Positions 1 through 5,175 of a stretch of 5,441 nucleotides of DNA are shown one piece after another. Both the position numbers and the translations under genes were made by a program. Within the stretch, counting starts at the first letter, position 1. Every line of letters starts with the position of its first letter. The notes under the pieces are model-generated. The model did not search any database. It was not told the DNA's origin and saw nothing but the letters and a program-made list of their open reading frames with translations. Origin of the DNA: Candidatus Sulfotelmatobacter sp. (GTDB taxonomy: Bacteria > Acidobacteriota > Terriglobia > Terriglobales > SbA1); assembly GCA_030151135.1 (NCBI GenBank), contig JASLEQ010000605.1:1-5441 (forward strand), written 5' to 3'.

Positions 1-216
1 ATGGATGGGGGGAAGCTAAACCCTGATTCCTGAACTCATAACGGGACCGACGGTGTGACAATCCCCACGTACCAGCGCCAGACCGTCGTCCCGAAATAAC
101 GTGCTCTATTTCAAGTATCGGAATCGAAGGGAGAATTGCGACATGCGCGGCAAATAAATTTTCATCCGCACGTGCCCAGGGGCGTCGATTGGGAACAGAC
201 GGATGCTCTGAATCCC
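1..216. other. Gene-free left edge
   Basis: I see no convincing gene here. On the minus strand, downstream of the sigma factor, the only ATG-started frames are about 20 codons or fewer and close quickly, and the plus-strand frames have no family-like sequence. ECF sigma genes of this type in acidobacteria are often followed by a serine/threonine kinase gene. If one is present it must begin beyond the left edge. The only structure seen is an imperfect inverted repeat at 43-92. Confidence 0.6.
43..92. repeat. Imperfect inverted repeat (possible hairpin)
   Basis: The arm GGGACCGACGGT (43-54) is complementary to ACCGTCGTCCC (82-92) over 11 pairs with one bulged base, around a 27-nt loop. It lies about 125 nt downstream of the sigma-factor stop codon on the minus strand. 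No run of T follows on either side, so it is not a standard intrinsic terminator. It could be an mRNA 3'-end structure, a protein-binding site or chance. Confidence 0.3.
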
Positions 217-783
217 TCAGAGCGAAAGATCGGGGCGGATCTTGCGATGCAAGTAAATTCTGGCTTTCTCCCAATTCCGCTGCACAGTGCGCTCCGACAC
301 GTTGCGCATCGCGGCAATTTCTGCGAATGAGAATCCACAGAAAAACTTCAAGTCCACTAACTCGGCAAGCGCCGGTTCCACTTTGGCGATCTCTTCCAAT
401 GTCTCGCTGATTTGCTGCAACTCACGGGGATCCGCAGCATTCTCGATTGCTTCAGTGTCGAGCGAAGTCAGCTCGAATAAACCACCGCGCTTTTGCGCAT
501 GGCGTTGCCGGGCGTGGTCGATGATAAGTCCTCGCATCACTCGCGCCGCGTATCCCATGAATCGCGCCTGGTCAGGAAATAAGGGACCATCGCGCGCAGC
601 CATGTCGAGATAAGCTTCGTGTAAAAGCGTGGTAACGCTCAGCCCGACGGGAGAGTTCTGCCGGGCGAGTTCCCGCTTCGCCAGCCGGTGCAACTCTGAA
701 TAAAGAGCGGAGAACAATTCCTCCGTCGCGGTCGGGTCCCCTTGCTCGGCTGCTGCAATAAGCGACTGAAGTGCCGGACCCAA
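217..783 (-). CDS. ECF-type RNA polymerase sigma factor (TIGR02999-like family)
   Basis: This is a 188-aa sigma-70-family factor of the extracytoplasmic-function class, which directs RNA polymerase to a small set of promoters. Region 2 spans about residues 15-100. It includes TTLLHEAYLD (51-60) and a segment at 75-101 with the typical FMGYAARVMRGLIIDHARQR followed by KRGG. Region 4 spans about 125-183, with an HTH around FSFAEIAAMRNVSERTVQ (151-168). These features match the acidobacterial/planctomycetal family usually annotated TIGR02999, whose usual length is near this. The start is TTG, chosen because AGGAGG lies 5 nt upstream and the protein then begins with the normal family N-terminus (GPALQSLIAAAEQGD). 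No anti-sigma factor or kinase gene is visible; such partners often lie downstream, here off the window. The gene is on the same strand as the five-gene operon but 160 nt beyond it, so joint transcription is possible but not shown. Target genes are unknown. Confidence 0.9.
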   Translation of the reverse strand: MGPALQSLIAAAEQGDPTATEELFSALYSELHRLAKRELARQNSPVGLSVTTLLHEAYLDMAARDGPLFPDQARFMGYAARVMRGLIIDHARQRHAQKRGGLFELTSLDTEAIENAADPRELQQISETLEEIAKVEPALAELVDLKFFCGFSFAEIAAMRNVSERTVQRNWEKARIYLHRKIRPDLSL

Positions 784-943
784 CTTCGCCTCCTGAAATT
801 CACCGTGGGAACTGCCGCGCGGGTGTTGCCAAAGCTTCTCTCAGGCGGCTCAACTAGTCAAGGCGCTCCGGGACGCAACCTGACTCTCATCGAAAGACAA
901 AGCGGAAAGTGCGCAGTTGCGATAAGAACTCCGAGGCTGCGTT
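784..943. other. Non-coding gap between RraA-like gene and sigma factor
   Basis: This is 160 nt without a credible gene. Read on the minus strand it carries a TTGACT (875-870), but no good -10 box follows at 16-18 nt, so I do not call a promoter. No strong hairpin plus T-tract is present after the RraA-like stop codon, so the operon end is not marked and read-through into the sigma gene cannot be excluded. Confidence 0.5.
789..794 (-). promoter_or_regulatory. Shine-Dalgarno AGGAGG deciding a TTG start
   Basis: On the minus strand AGGAGG is followed by CGAAG and then TTG at 783-781. A full-consensus ribosome binding site at 5-nt spacing, with no in-frame ATG near it, supports initiation at TTG. 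Confidence 0.8.
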
Positions 944-1600
944 TCACGGCGACTTGAGTTCAAGAATTTCGAATGTCGTCCGGCCTGAACGAATCTGGTC
1001 CTTAATATAGCCCTCCCTTTGTGCGACCTCAGAGGTTCGTTCGATCGCCGTTCCCACCTGCTCGGGCGTAAGGCAGATAATCCCGTTTGCATCGGCCAGT
1101 ACGATATCACCGGGATTCACACAGATATTGCCGATTTGCAGGCGGCCATGGATACGGCCATATACATCCTTCGCCGCTCGTCGTGGACTGAACTCACGGC
1201 AAAAGACGGGATACTTCAAATCCTGAATTTCGACTGGATCGCGGACAGTCCCGTCAATGACGGTTCCTTCCAGGCCTCGCGCTCGCGCACACATCGACAT
1301 CAGTTCACCCCATAGTGCAGCCTTGGAGTCCGGTGAACCGCCAACCACCAGAACATCTCCCGGCTGTGCGAGATGCAGCGCGTGATGCACGGTCAAGTTG
1401 TCATCAGTAAGACATTGCACGGTGAAGGCGGGGCCGCAGATGCGAAAGCGCGTATCGATGGGGCGCACGCCTGTCTCGATCGGACAGGACGGCCCTAGCG
1501 CGTCGGCAAGTTGACAAACACTAAATTTTCTCAGCTCCGCAATCCACCGTCGCCGATCTTCGCCCAAGGCAGATGTATCACTCGCCTTCTCCTGCGCCAT
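944..1600 (-). CDS. RraA-like family protein (possible 4-hydroxy-4-methyl-2-oxoglutarate aldolase-type enzyme)
   Basis: This 218-aa protein belongs to the RraA-like superfamily. Such proteins are often mislabelled demethylmenaquinone methyltransferase. Members include RNase E regulator RraA and metal-dependent class II aldolases/oxaloacetate decarboxylases acting on 4-hydroxy-4-methyl-2-oxoglutarate. Visible family blocks are GPAFTVQC (56-63), PGDVLVVGG (80-88), ALWGEL (95-100), GLEGTVIDGTVRD (109-121) and a C-terminal NPGDIVLADANGII block (162-175). R120-D121 with E124 (RDPVE) is the catalytic/metal pattern of the aldolase branch, which favours an enzyme over an RNase E inhibitor. The extra N-terminal 30 residues or so are normal for aldolase-branch members. 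The start is the ATG one base after the TGA of the upstream oxidoreductase gene. The frame stays open 26 codons further upstream, but that part overlaps the upstream gene and looks like its antiphase shadow. There is no signal peptide, so the protein should be cytoplasmic. It is the last operon gene. Substrate is not determinable. Confidence 0.88.
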   Translation of the reverse strand: MAQEKASDTSALGEDRRRWIAELRKFSVCQLADALGPSCPIETGVRPIDTRFRICGPAFTVQCLTDDNLTVHHALHLAQPGDVLVVGGSPDSKAALWGELMSMCARARGLEGTVIDGTVRDPVEIQDLKYPVFCREFSPRRAAKDVYGRIHGRLQIGNICVNPGDIVLADANGIICLTPEQVGTAIERTSEVAQREGYIKDQIRSGRTTFEILELKSP

Positions 1601-1601
1601 G

Positions 1602-2360
1602 TCAGATTCCCGCGTACCACGCGTATCCTTGCTCCGGTGAAATGGAGCCGAGACCTTTCCCAAACTTCTTGGCATCATCCGTTACGATCAGGCGGTTCAG
1701 GAATTTCACGCTCTTGTAGCCGAGTTGACGAGGCAGCCGCATTCGGATCGGCCCGCCGTTCCCCACCGGAAGTTCATCGCCGTTCATCCCGTACGTGAGG
1801 AATGTCTGCGGGTGCATGGCGTCTGCCATATCCATGCTCTCCCACCAGTCTGGCTCAATGGAAAAATAGAAAACGTACTTCGCCTCCGGATGCGCTCCCA
1901 CCAGATCGAGTAAGTATGACAGGGGCACCCCGTTCCATTCGGCAATATAGGACCAACCCTCTTCGCAGACCACCTCGGTGATCTGGCTGTGCGGCGCGTA
2001 GCTTTTCAACTGGTCGACGGAGAATGAAGTCGGACGCGCCACCATGCCATCCACGACCAGCCGCCAATCTGCAAATCTCGCTGCCTGATGCCGCTTGAAT
2101 TCCTCGCTGAATGGCGCCACTTCGTTCTGCAGCGGGCGTTCCGAGATTTGGCTGCGCGTAAATTCCCGAGCCAGCGAGTGCCTCGTCAGCAATCGCATCG
2201 ATGCATAGGTCAGAGTTTCACCCGGCCCGTAAATGCCTCCGTGATCGGGCGGAATCAAACCGTACTTCTTCGCCAGATGCGCAGCTACGCCCAGGCCTGA
2301 AATTCCAGCCGTCGCCGTCAGACCAGTCACCATCATTTTTCGGCGCGAGATTTTGCTCAT
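1602..2360 (-). CDS. Tat-exported molybdopterin-dependent oxidoreductase (sulfite oxidase fold, YedY/MsrP-like)
   Basis: This 252-aa protein has a twin-arginine signal SRRKMMV (5-11) followed by a hydrophobic stretch to about residue 30, so it should be folded with its cofactor and exported to the periplasm. The oxidoreductase molybdopterin-binding domain (PF00174) spans about 95-228. EVVCEEGWSYIAEWNGVPL (129-147) places C132 as the probable Mo-ligating cysteine, close to the CVEAWS motif of YedY. GGPIRMRLPRQLGYKS (202-217) is the cofactor-binding block. The protein ends in the WYAGI tail seen in many small members. There is no C-terminal dimerisation domain as in true sulfite oxidases, so it resembles the single-domain YedY/MsrP group. 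It starts in a 4-nt ATGA overlap with the cytochrome b gene, with AAGGAG 5 nt upstream, indicating translational coupling and a likely complex. MsrP reduces methionine sulfoxide, but its partner MsrQ is a different membrane protein family from the one here, so I do not transfer that function. Reaction unknown. Confidence 0.9.
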   Translation of the reverse strand: MSKISRRKMMVTGLTATAGISGLGVAAHLAKKYGLIPPDHGGIYGPGETLTYASMRLLTRHSLAREFTRSQISERPLQNEVAPFSEEFKRHQAARFADWRLVVDGMVARPTSFSVDQLKSYAPHSQITEVVCEEGWSYIAEWNGVPLSYLLDLVGAHPEAKYVFYFSIEPDWWESMDMADAMHPQTFLTYGMNGDELPVGNGGPIRMRLPRQLGYKSVKFLNRLIVTDDAKKFGKGLGSISPEQGYAWYAGI

Positions 2361-3139
2361 TTGCGCTCCTTACGATCCGCGGCTTTCCCGGTGATCATCG
2401 CTCGCATGCGGGTCTTGAATCCTTCTCGCCAAACCATCACCACGTGAATCATCAGAAACAGTACCAACGCTATCGAAACGATGAAGTGAAGTGTACGCGC
2501 GGATTGCCGGCCACCCAGAAGATTGACGGTTGCGGGAATCGCCGAGTCAAACGCCGGCGACATCGCCAGACCAGTCCAGATCACTAACGGAAAAAGCACG
2601 AAAACCACGAATAAATAACTTAGCCGCTGGAGAATGTTGTAGGACCAGTGTTCTTCAGGGTTCGGCGCAATCCGCAAGTGGTGCGAGACTACGTCGATGA
2701 GGCGCCGCCATGATAAATCCCCCTTGCCAGGGAGCAGATCTCGCCGCAGATGGCCGCTGGCAATTCCGCCGATAGCGTACAGAACGCCCATCAGCACTAA
2801 CAGCCACGCACTTTGAAAATGCAGCGCGCGGCTCCAGCCATTCTGATCGGGCAACACGTAGCCATATCCAGTGGGAACCAGATTTCGGGAAGCCGGGATC
2901 GGTATCTTGAACAGCGGCGTAGTAAGTACGTTGCCGGTCTCTCCCCAATAAAAGCGGGGATGCGACACAATGATTTCGGCTCCAGTCAAAACCAGAGCGA
3001 AAAATGCGATGGTGATGATCCAATGTGTTGTGCGAACGAGCAGCGAATGGCGCGGTGTAACCGCTGCTTCAGAAACCAGATCTCTTGAAACTGGAACAGG
3101 CGTTTCCAGGGGGATCGATTCGGATTTCATCGTTGACAT
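2357..3139 (-). CDS. Membrane cytochrome b (cytochrome b561/thiosulfate-reductase cytochrome b type)
   Basis: This 260-aa integral membrane di-heme b cytochrome (PF01292-like) probably passes electrons between the quinone pool and the exported molybdoenzyme encoded next. Four hydrophobic helices lie at about 38-57, 106-126, 174-192 and 215-236. Candidate heme ligands are H39 (RTTHW, helix 1), H107 (RALHFQS, helix 2), H218 (RTLHFI) and H232 (MIHVV) in helix 4. The loop after helix 1 (HPRFYWGETGN, 60-70) and the HHLRIAPNPEEHWSYN segment (153-168) before helix 3 are typical of cytochromes paired with molybdopterin oxidoreductases. The start MSTMKSES is chosen because AGGAGG lies 5 nt upstream. 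An upstream in-frame ATG at 3184 would overlap the beta-propeller gene and lacks a better site. The gene follows the propeller gene after 28 nt and overlaps the oxidoreductase by 4 nt. A basic C-terminal tail (GKAADRKERK) suggests a cytoplasmic end. Confidence 0.9.
   Translation of the reverse strand: MSTMKSESIPLETPVPVSRDLVSEAAVTPRHSLLVRTTHWIITIAFFALVLTGAEIIVSHPRFYWGETGNVLTTPLFKIPIPASRNLVPTGYGYVLPDQNGWSRALHFQSAWLLVLMGVLYAIGGIASGHLRRDLLPGKGDLSWRRLIDVVSHHLRIAPNPEEHWSYNILQRLSYLFVVFVLFPLVIWTGLAMSPAFDSAIPATVNLLGGRQSARTLHFIVSIALVLFLMIHVVMVWREGFKTRMRAMITGKAADRKERK
2366..2371 (-). promoter_or_regulatory. Shine-Dalgarno AAGGAG for the molybdopterin oxidoreductase
   Basis: On the minus strand AAGGAG is followed by CGCAA and the ATG at 2360. 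It lies inside the 3' end of the cytochrome gene, whose TGA overlaps the ATG (ATGA). It fixes the start of the exported enzyme so that the SRRK Tat motif begins at residue 5. Confidence 0.8.
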
Positions 3140-3144
3140 TCTGT

Positions 3145-3150
3145 CCTCCT
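3145..3150 (-). promoter_or_regulatory. Shine-Dalgarno AGGAGG deciding the cytochrome b start
   Basis: AGGAGG, then ACAGA, then the ATG at 3139 on the minus strand. This full-consensus site selects the start 15 codons inside the longest open frame and leaves a clean 28-nt gap to the preceding gene. Confidence 0.82.
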
Positions 3151-3167
3151 GTTTGTCTCTCGCGCCA

Positions 3168-4181
3168 TTAGGTCTCGGGTGCAACTACCAACACTTGAAA
3201 CGTCCCCGGCGTGAATTCAGGAAGCGTACCCGCAGCCCACGGCTTCTGCCCGGGTTTTATCTCCTCGTAGGGCAAGAACAGCTTGTGGCTGACCGGATCC
3301 AAAGCCATTGTTCTCGCTTCCCGCTGGGTTTGTACATTTTGCAACACCGTGTACTTGTCAGGAGTTTCCTGCCGGATAACAGTGAGCGTCCCGTCGCAAT
3401 TCGATGCGAAAACAAGTTTCTGGTCACGGTCGTAGATCGCCGCATCCGGCTCTACGCCGACAGGAATCTGCGCGATCCGCTTTCCACTGCCAGCATCGGT
3501 AACGATCATCCATTTGTTGTCGCAAACCGAGAACAATCGCCGCCCCGTCACATCCATGGCCAGCCCTGAGGGGCCTTCACACGGCGCGAGAGACCACTCG
3601 TTCCGAACCTTCATTCCATCTGCATCGAGGCGCACGAGAGAATTCTTGCTCTCGATATTGACGAATACGTTCCCCTGGCCGTCGGTCGCCGAAAACTCCG
3701 GGATGCCTGGGAGAGGTACTGTCGCCAGCACTCTTTCCGTTTCGCCGTCGATGACACTTGCGTTATGGCTGTGCGCGTTGAAGGCATAGACGCGCTTCCT
3801 GGTTGGTTCATAAAGCACCGCATCCGGCGCATTCCCGACCTTGATCTTCTGCTGCACCGTGTTCGTCTGTAGATCGAAGACGACCACCGCATCATCTCCG
3901 CCATCGCTGATATACCCTTTGCCCAGTTCACGAGCGATAGCGACTCCGTGCACACGCTTCAGGTTTGGGATGATCGCAATTCTCTTTGCAGAGTCAACGT
4001 CGAGGACCAGCACCTCATTTCCATGAGTTACATACAAGTGCCGGCTAGGCGCATCCGCGAGCAGATAATCCCAGTAGGTTTGCTGCCCAGGAAACGGAAT
4101 GCGAGTCGATACCGCGTAATGCTGGGCGTGCAGCGCAAAAGAGGAGAGCAGCAGGCACCAGAGGCACAGCAGATTGCGCAT
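3168..4181 (-). CDS. Secreted YncE-like beta-propeller protein
   Basis: This 337-aa protein has a Sec signal peptide (hydrophobic 4-17, probable cleavage near A19/Q20 in FALHAQ), so it should be periplasmic or exported. The mature part is built of YVTN/YncE-type beta-propeller repeats of about 40 residues. Each has a 'hLYV....n.VhVlD....k....I' pattern: HLYVTHGNEVLVLDVD (48-63), GYISDGGDDAVVVFDL (89-104), RVYAFNAHSHNASVID (130-145), NVFVNIESKNSLVRLD (171-186), RRLFSVCDNKWMIVTD (214-229), KLVFASNCDGTLTVIR (255-270) and a last blade near 299-332. This suggests six to seven blades. Such propellers bind ligands, DNA or partner proteins, and no catalytic residues can be named. C201, C220 and C262 might form disulfides. 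The gene sits between the regulator (42 nt) and the cytochrome b (28 nt). The ATG has GAGGG 9 nt upstream. The context suggests a binding or accessory role with the exported oxidoreductase, which is inference. Confidence 0.87.
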   Translation of the reverse strand: MRNLLCLWCLLLSSFALHAQHYAVSTRIPFPGQQTYWDYLLADAPSRHLYVTHGNEVLVLDVDSAKRIAIIPNLKRVHGVAIARELGKGYISDGGDDAVVVFDLQTNTVQQKIKVGNAPDAVLYEPTRKRVYAFNAHSHNASVIDGETERVLATVPLPGIPEFSATDGQGNVFVNIESKNSLVRLDADGMKVRNEWSLAPCEGPSGLAMDVTGRRLFSVCDNKWMIVTDAGSGKRIAQIPVGVEPDAAIYDRDQKLVFASNCDGTLTVIRQETPDKYTVLQNVQTQREARTMALDPVSHKLFLPYEEIKPGQKPWAAGTLPEFTPGTFQVLVVAPET

Positions 4182-4223
4182 CCCTATAATCCCTCGACGT
4201 AAAGGCTGCCAATGAGTGTACGG

Positions 4224-4958
4224 CTACTCAGAACTTTCGGCCGCCGGAGCCATGTCATATTGCTTTGCCCTGGTTTTAATCAGGGAGAAGTGTTCCATCA
4301 TCCTTCGTGCCGCTGCAGCCGCGTCCTGCTTCTGGATTTCCACGTAGATGTTCTCATGCGAAACATATGAACTCGTATAGTCGTTCAGCAGGCGGACTGT
4401 CTCCTTCCGGCTCTCCATCAGCATTTGGGAGAGCATTTCGATCATCGTTGCCATGACGCCGTTACGAGCGGCTTGAACGATGCAGCTGTGGAATTGGGGC
4501 TCGGTGCGGCACCACGCCTCCGGATCACCCATCGCTTTTTCCATTTGGCTGAGCGCGTGGCGCATCGCTTCCAGGTCTTGCTCGGTGCGGCGCTCCGCCG
4601 CGAGGCTCGCCAGTTTCACTTCCAGCGTGCAACGTGTTTCGAACAAGTCGTTTTTTGCGACATTCTTCAGGGTCAGTGCAAACTCCAGTGGAACTCGCAT
4701 GATGTCGCTGGCAGAGTCCGCAAGATAGGACCCTGAGCCCTGCCGCGCCCGAATCACTCCCATGATCTGCAGCGCTCTCAGGGCTTGGCGAAGTGTTGGA
4801 CGGCTTACGGCGAGAGCTTCCGCGAGATCCCGCTCAGGTGGCAGTCGATGACCAGGAATGAATACGCGCTTGGCGATGAGTTCCTTGAACCGCGCCACTA
4901 ACTCATCGGAGATCGCAACCCGGTTGATCCGCGGACCGACATCGACCGACAGTGGCAT
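4224..4958 (-). CDS. GntR-family transcriptional regulator, FadR subfamily (FCD domain)
   Basis: This 244-aa regulator has an N-terminal winged helix-turn-helix at about 15-80, containing the GntR signature RLPPERDLAEALAVSRPTLR (38-57) and ALRALQIMGVIRARQGSGSYL (59-79). An all-helical FCD ligand-binding domain follows at about 100-232. FCD metal ligands normally form an Asp-x3-His...His...His set. Here they appear as E153-x3-H157 (EPQFH), H201 (SHENIYVEI) and H223 (MMEHF), so Glu stands where Asp is usual. FadR-subfamily proteins usually repress transcription and release DNA on binding an organic acid or a sugar-derived acid. It is the first gene of the operon, behind a near-consensus promoter overlapped by repeats, and is divergent from a TonB-dependent receptor. 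Autoregulation and control of both sides are therefore likely but inferred. The effector cannot be predicted. Confidence 0.93.
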   Translation of the reverse strand: MPLSVDVGPRINRVAISDELVARFKELIAKRVFIPGHRLPPERDLAEALAVSRPTLRQALRALQIMGVIRARQGSGSYLADSASDIMRVPLEFALTLKNVAKNDLFETRCTLEVKLASLAAERRTEQDLEAMRHALSQMEKAMGDPEAWCRTEPQFHSCIVQAARNGVMATMIEMLSQMLMESRKETVRLLNDYTSSYVSHENIYVEIQKQDAAAAARRMMEHFSLIKTRAKQYDMAPAAESSE

Positions 4959-5001
4959 AGAAATCCCGTCTCACCTCGAAAGAATGCACAAACGTGCGGT
5001 C

Positions 5002-5030
5002 TTTATAGCTCGACTAAAAAGCCTTGTCAA
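5002..5030 (-). promoter_or_regulatory. Sigma-70-type promoter of the five-gene operon
   Basis: On the minus strand, TTGACA (5030-5025), 17 bases, then TATAAA (5007-5002). This is a near-perfect housekeeping promoter. Transcription should start near 4995, giving a leader of roughly 35-40 nt before the regulator ATG at 4958. A promoter this strong would be expected to be repressed, and the repeat elements abut and overlap its -35 box. Confidence 0.8.
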
Positions 5031-5044
5031 TTGGTAAATTGGTA
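5024..5044. promoter_or_regulatory. Candidate operator: near-palindrome plus AATTGGTA tandem repeat
   Basis: TTGTCAATTGGTAA (5024-5037) matches its own reverse complement at 10 of 14 positions, centred on CAATTG, and covers the operon -35 box. AATTGGTA is repeated perfectly in tandem at 5029-5036 and 5037-5044. A degenerate third copy AAGTGGAT (5045-5052, 5 of 8) follows. FadR-type regulators such as PdhR and LldR are known to bind sites with TTGGT/ACCAA half-sites, which these resemble. Assignment to the adjacent regulator is inference. Confidence 0.5.
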
Positions 5045-5047
5045 AAG

Positions 5048-5081
5048 TGGATAGATAAAAAATGTGTTGACAACCTATCCA
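5048..5081. repeat. Inverted repeat TGGATAG/CTATCCA in the divergent promoter region
   Basis: TGGATAG (5048-5054) is perfectly inverted as CTATCCA (5075-5081), separated by 20 nt. The right arm lies between the -35 and -10 boxes of the plus-strand promoter, and the left arm abuts the tandem AATTGGTA repeats. The centres of the arms are 27 bp apart, so it may be two half-sites for a dimer pair or a second operator. Chance occurrence is possible. Confidence 0.4.
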
Positions 5082-5096
5082 ATCCGCCGCTATAAC
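5067..5096 (+). promoter_or_regulatory. Sigma-70-type promoter of the TonB-dependent receptor gene
   Basis: TTGACA (5067-5072), 18 bases, then TATAAC (5091-5096). Transcription should begin near 5103, leaving a leader of about 70 nt before the ATG at 5176. It is divergent from the operon promoter, with the -35 boxes separated by 36 bp (5031-5066). Confidence 0.75.
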
Positions 5097-5175
5097 TTCG
5101 CCCACGCCTCTGGGGGACTCCGCTGTGCGGGTTCGGATTTCCCCTGCGCAACTACGATTTCGGACGGAGAAGCGG

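Noticed and set aside
850..1110. Minus-strand 86-codon frame over the end of the RraA-like gene
   Set aside because: It overlaps the conserved C-terminal block of the RraA-like protein in another frame and has no family features.
1601..1678. 26-codon N-terminal extension of the RraA-like protein
   Set aside because: It overlaps the 3' end of the molybdoenzyme gene in another frame. The start at 1600 sits directly after that gene's stop and gives the normal family N-terminus.
2201..2587. Plus-strand open frame of 128 codons
   Set aside because: Antisense to the oxidoreductase/cytochrome junction, with no ribosome site or recognisable domain.
3140..3184. 15-codon N-terminal extension of the cytochrome b
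   Set aside because: It would overlap the propeller gene. The AGGAGG at 3145-3150 clearly serves the ATG at 3139.
2970..3569. Plus-strand open frame of 199 codons
   Set aside because: It lies antisense across the cytochrome b and beta-propeller genes, both strongly supported by domains and ribosome sites. Its translation shows no recognisable family, and it is a shadow frame of GC-rich coding DNA.
4183..4192. TATAAT on the plus strand between the regulator and propeller genes
   Set aside because: No -35 box lies at suitable spacing and no plus-strand gene follows, so it is taken as chance.
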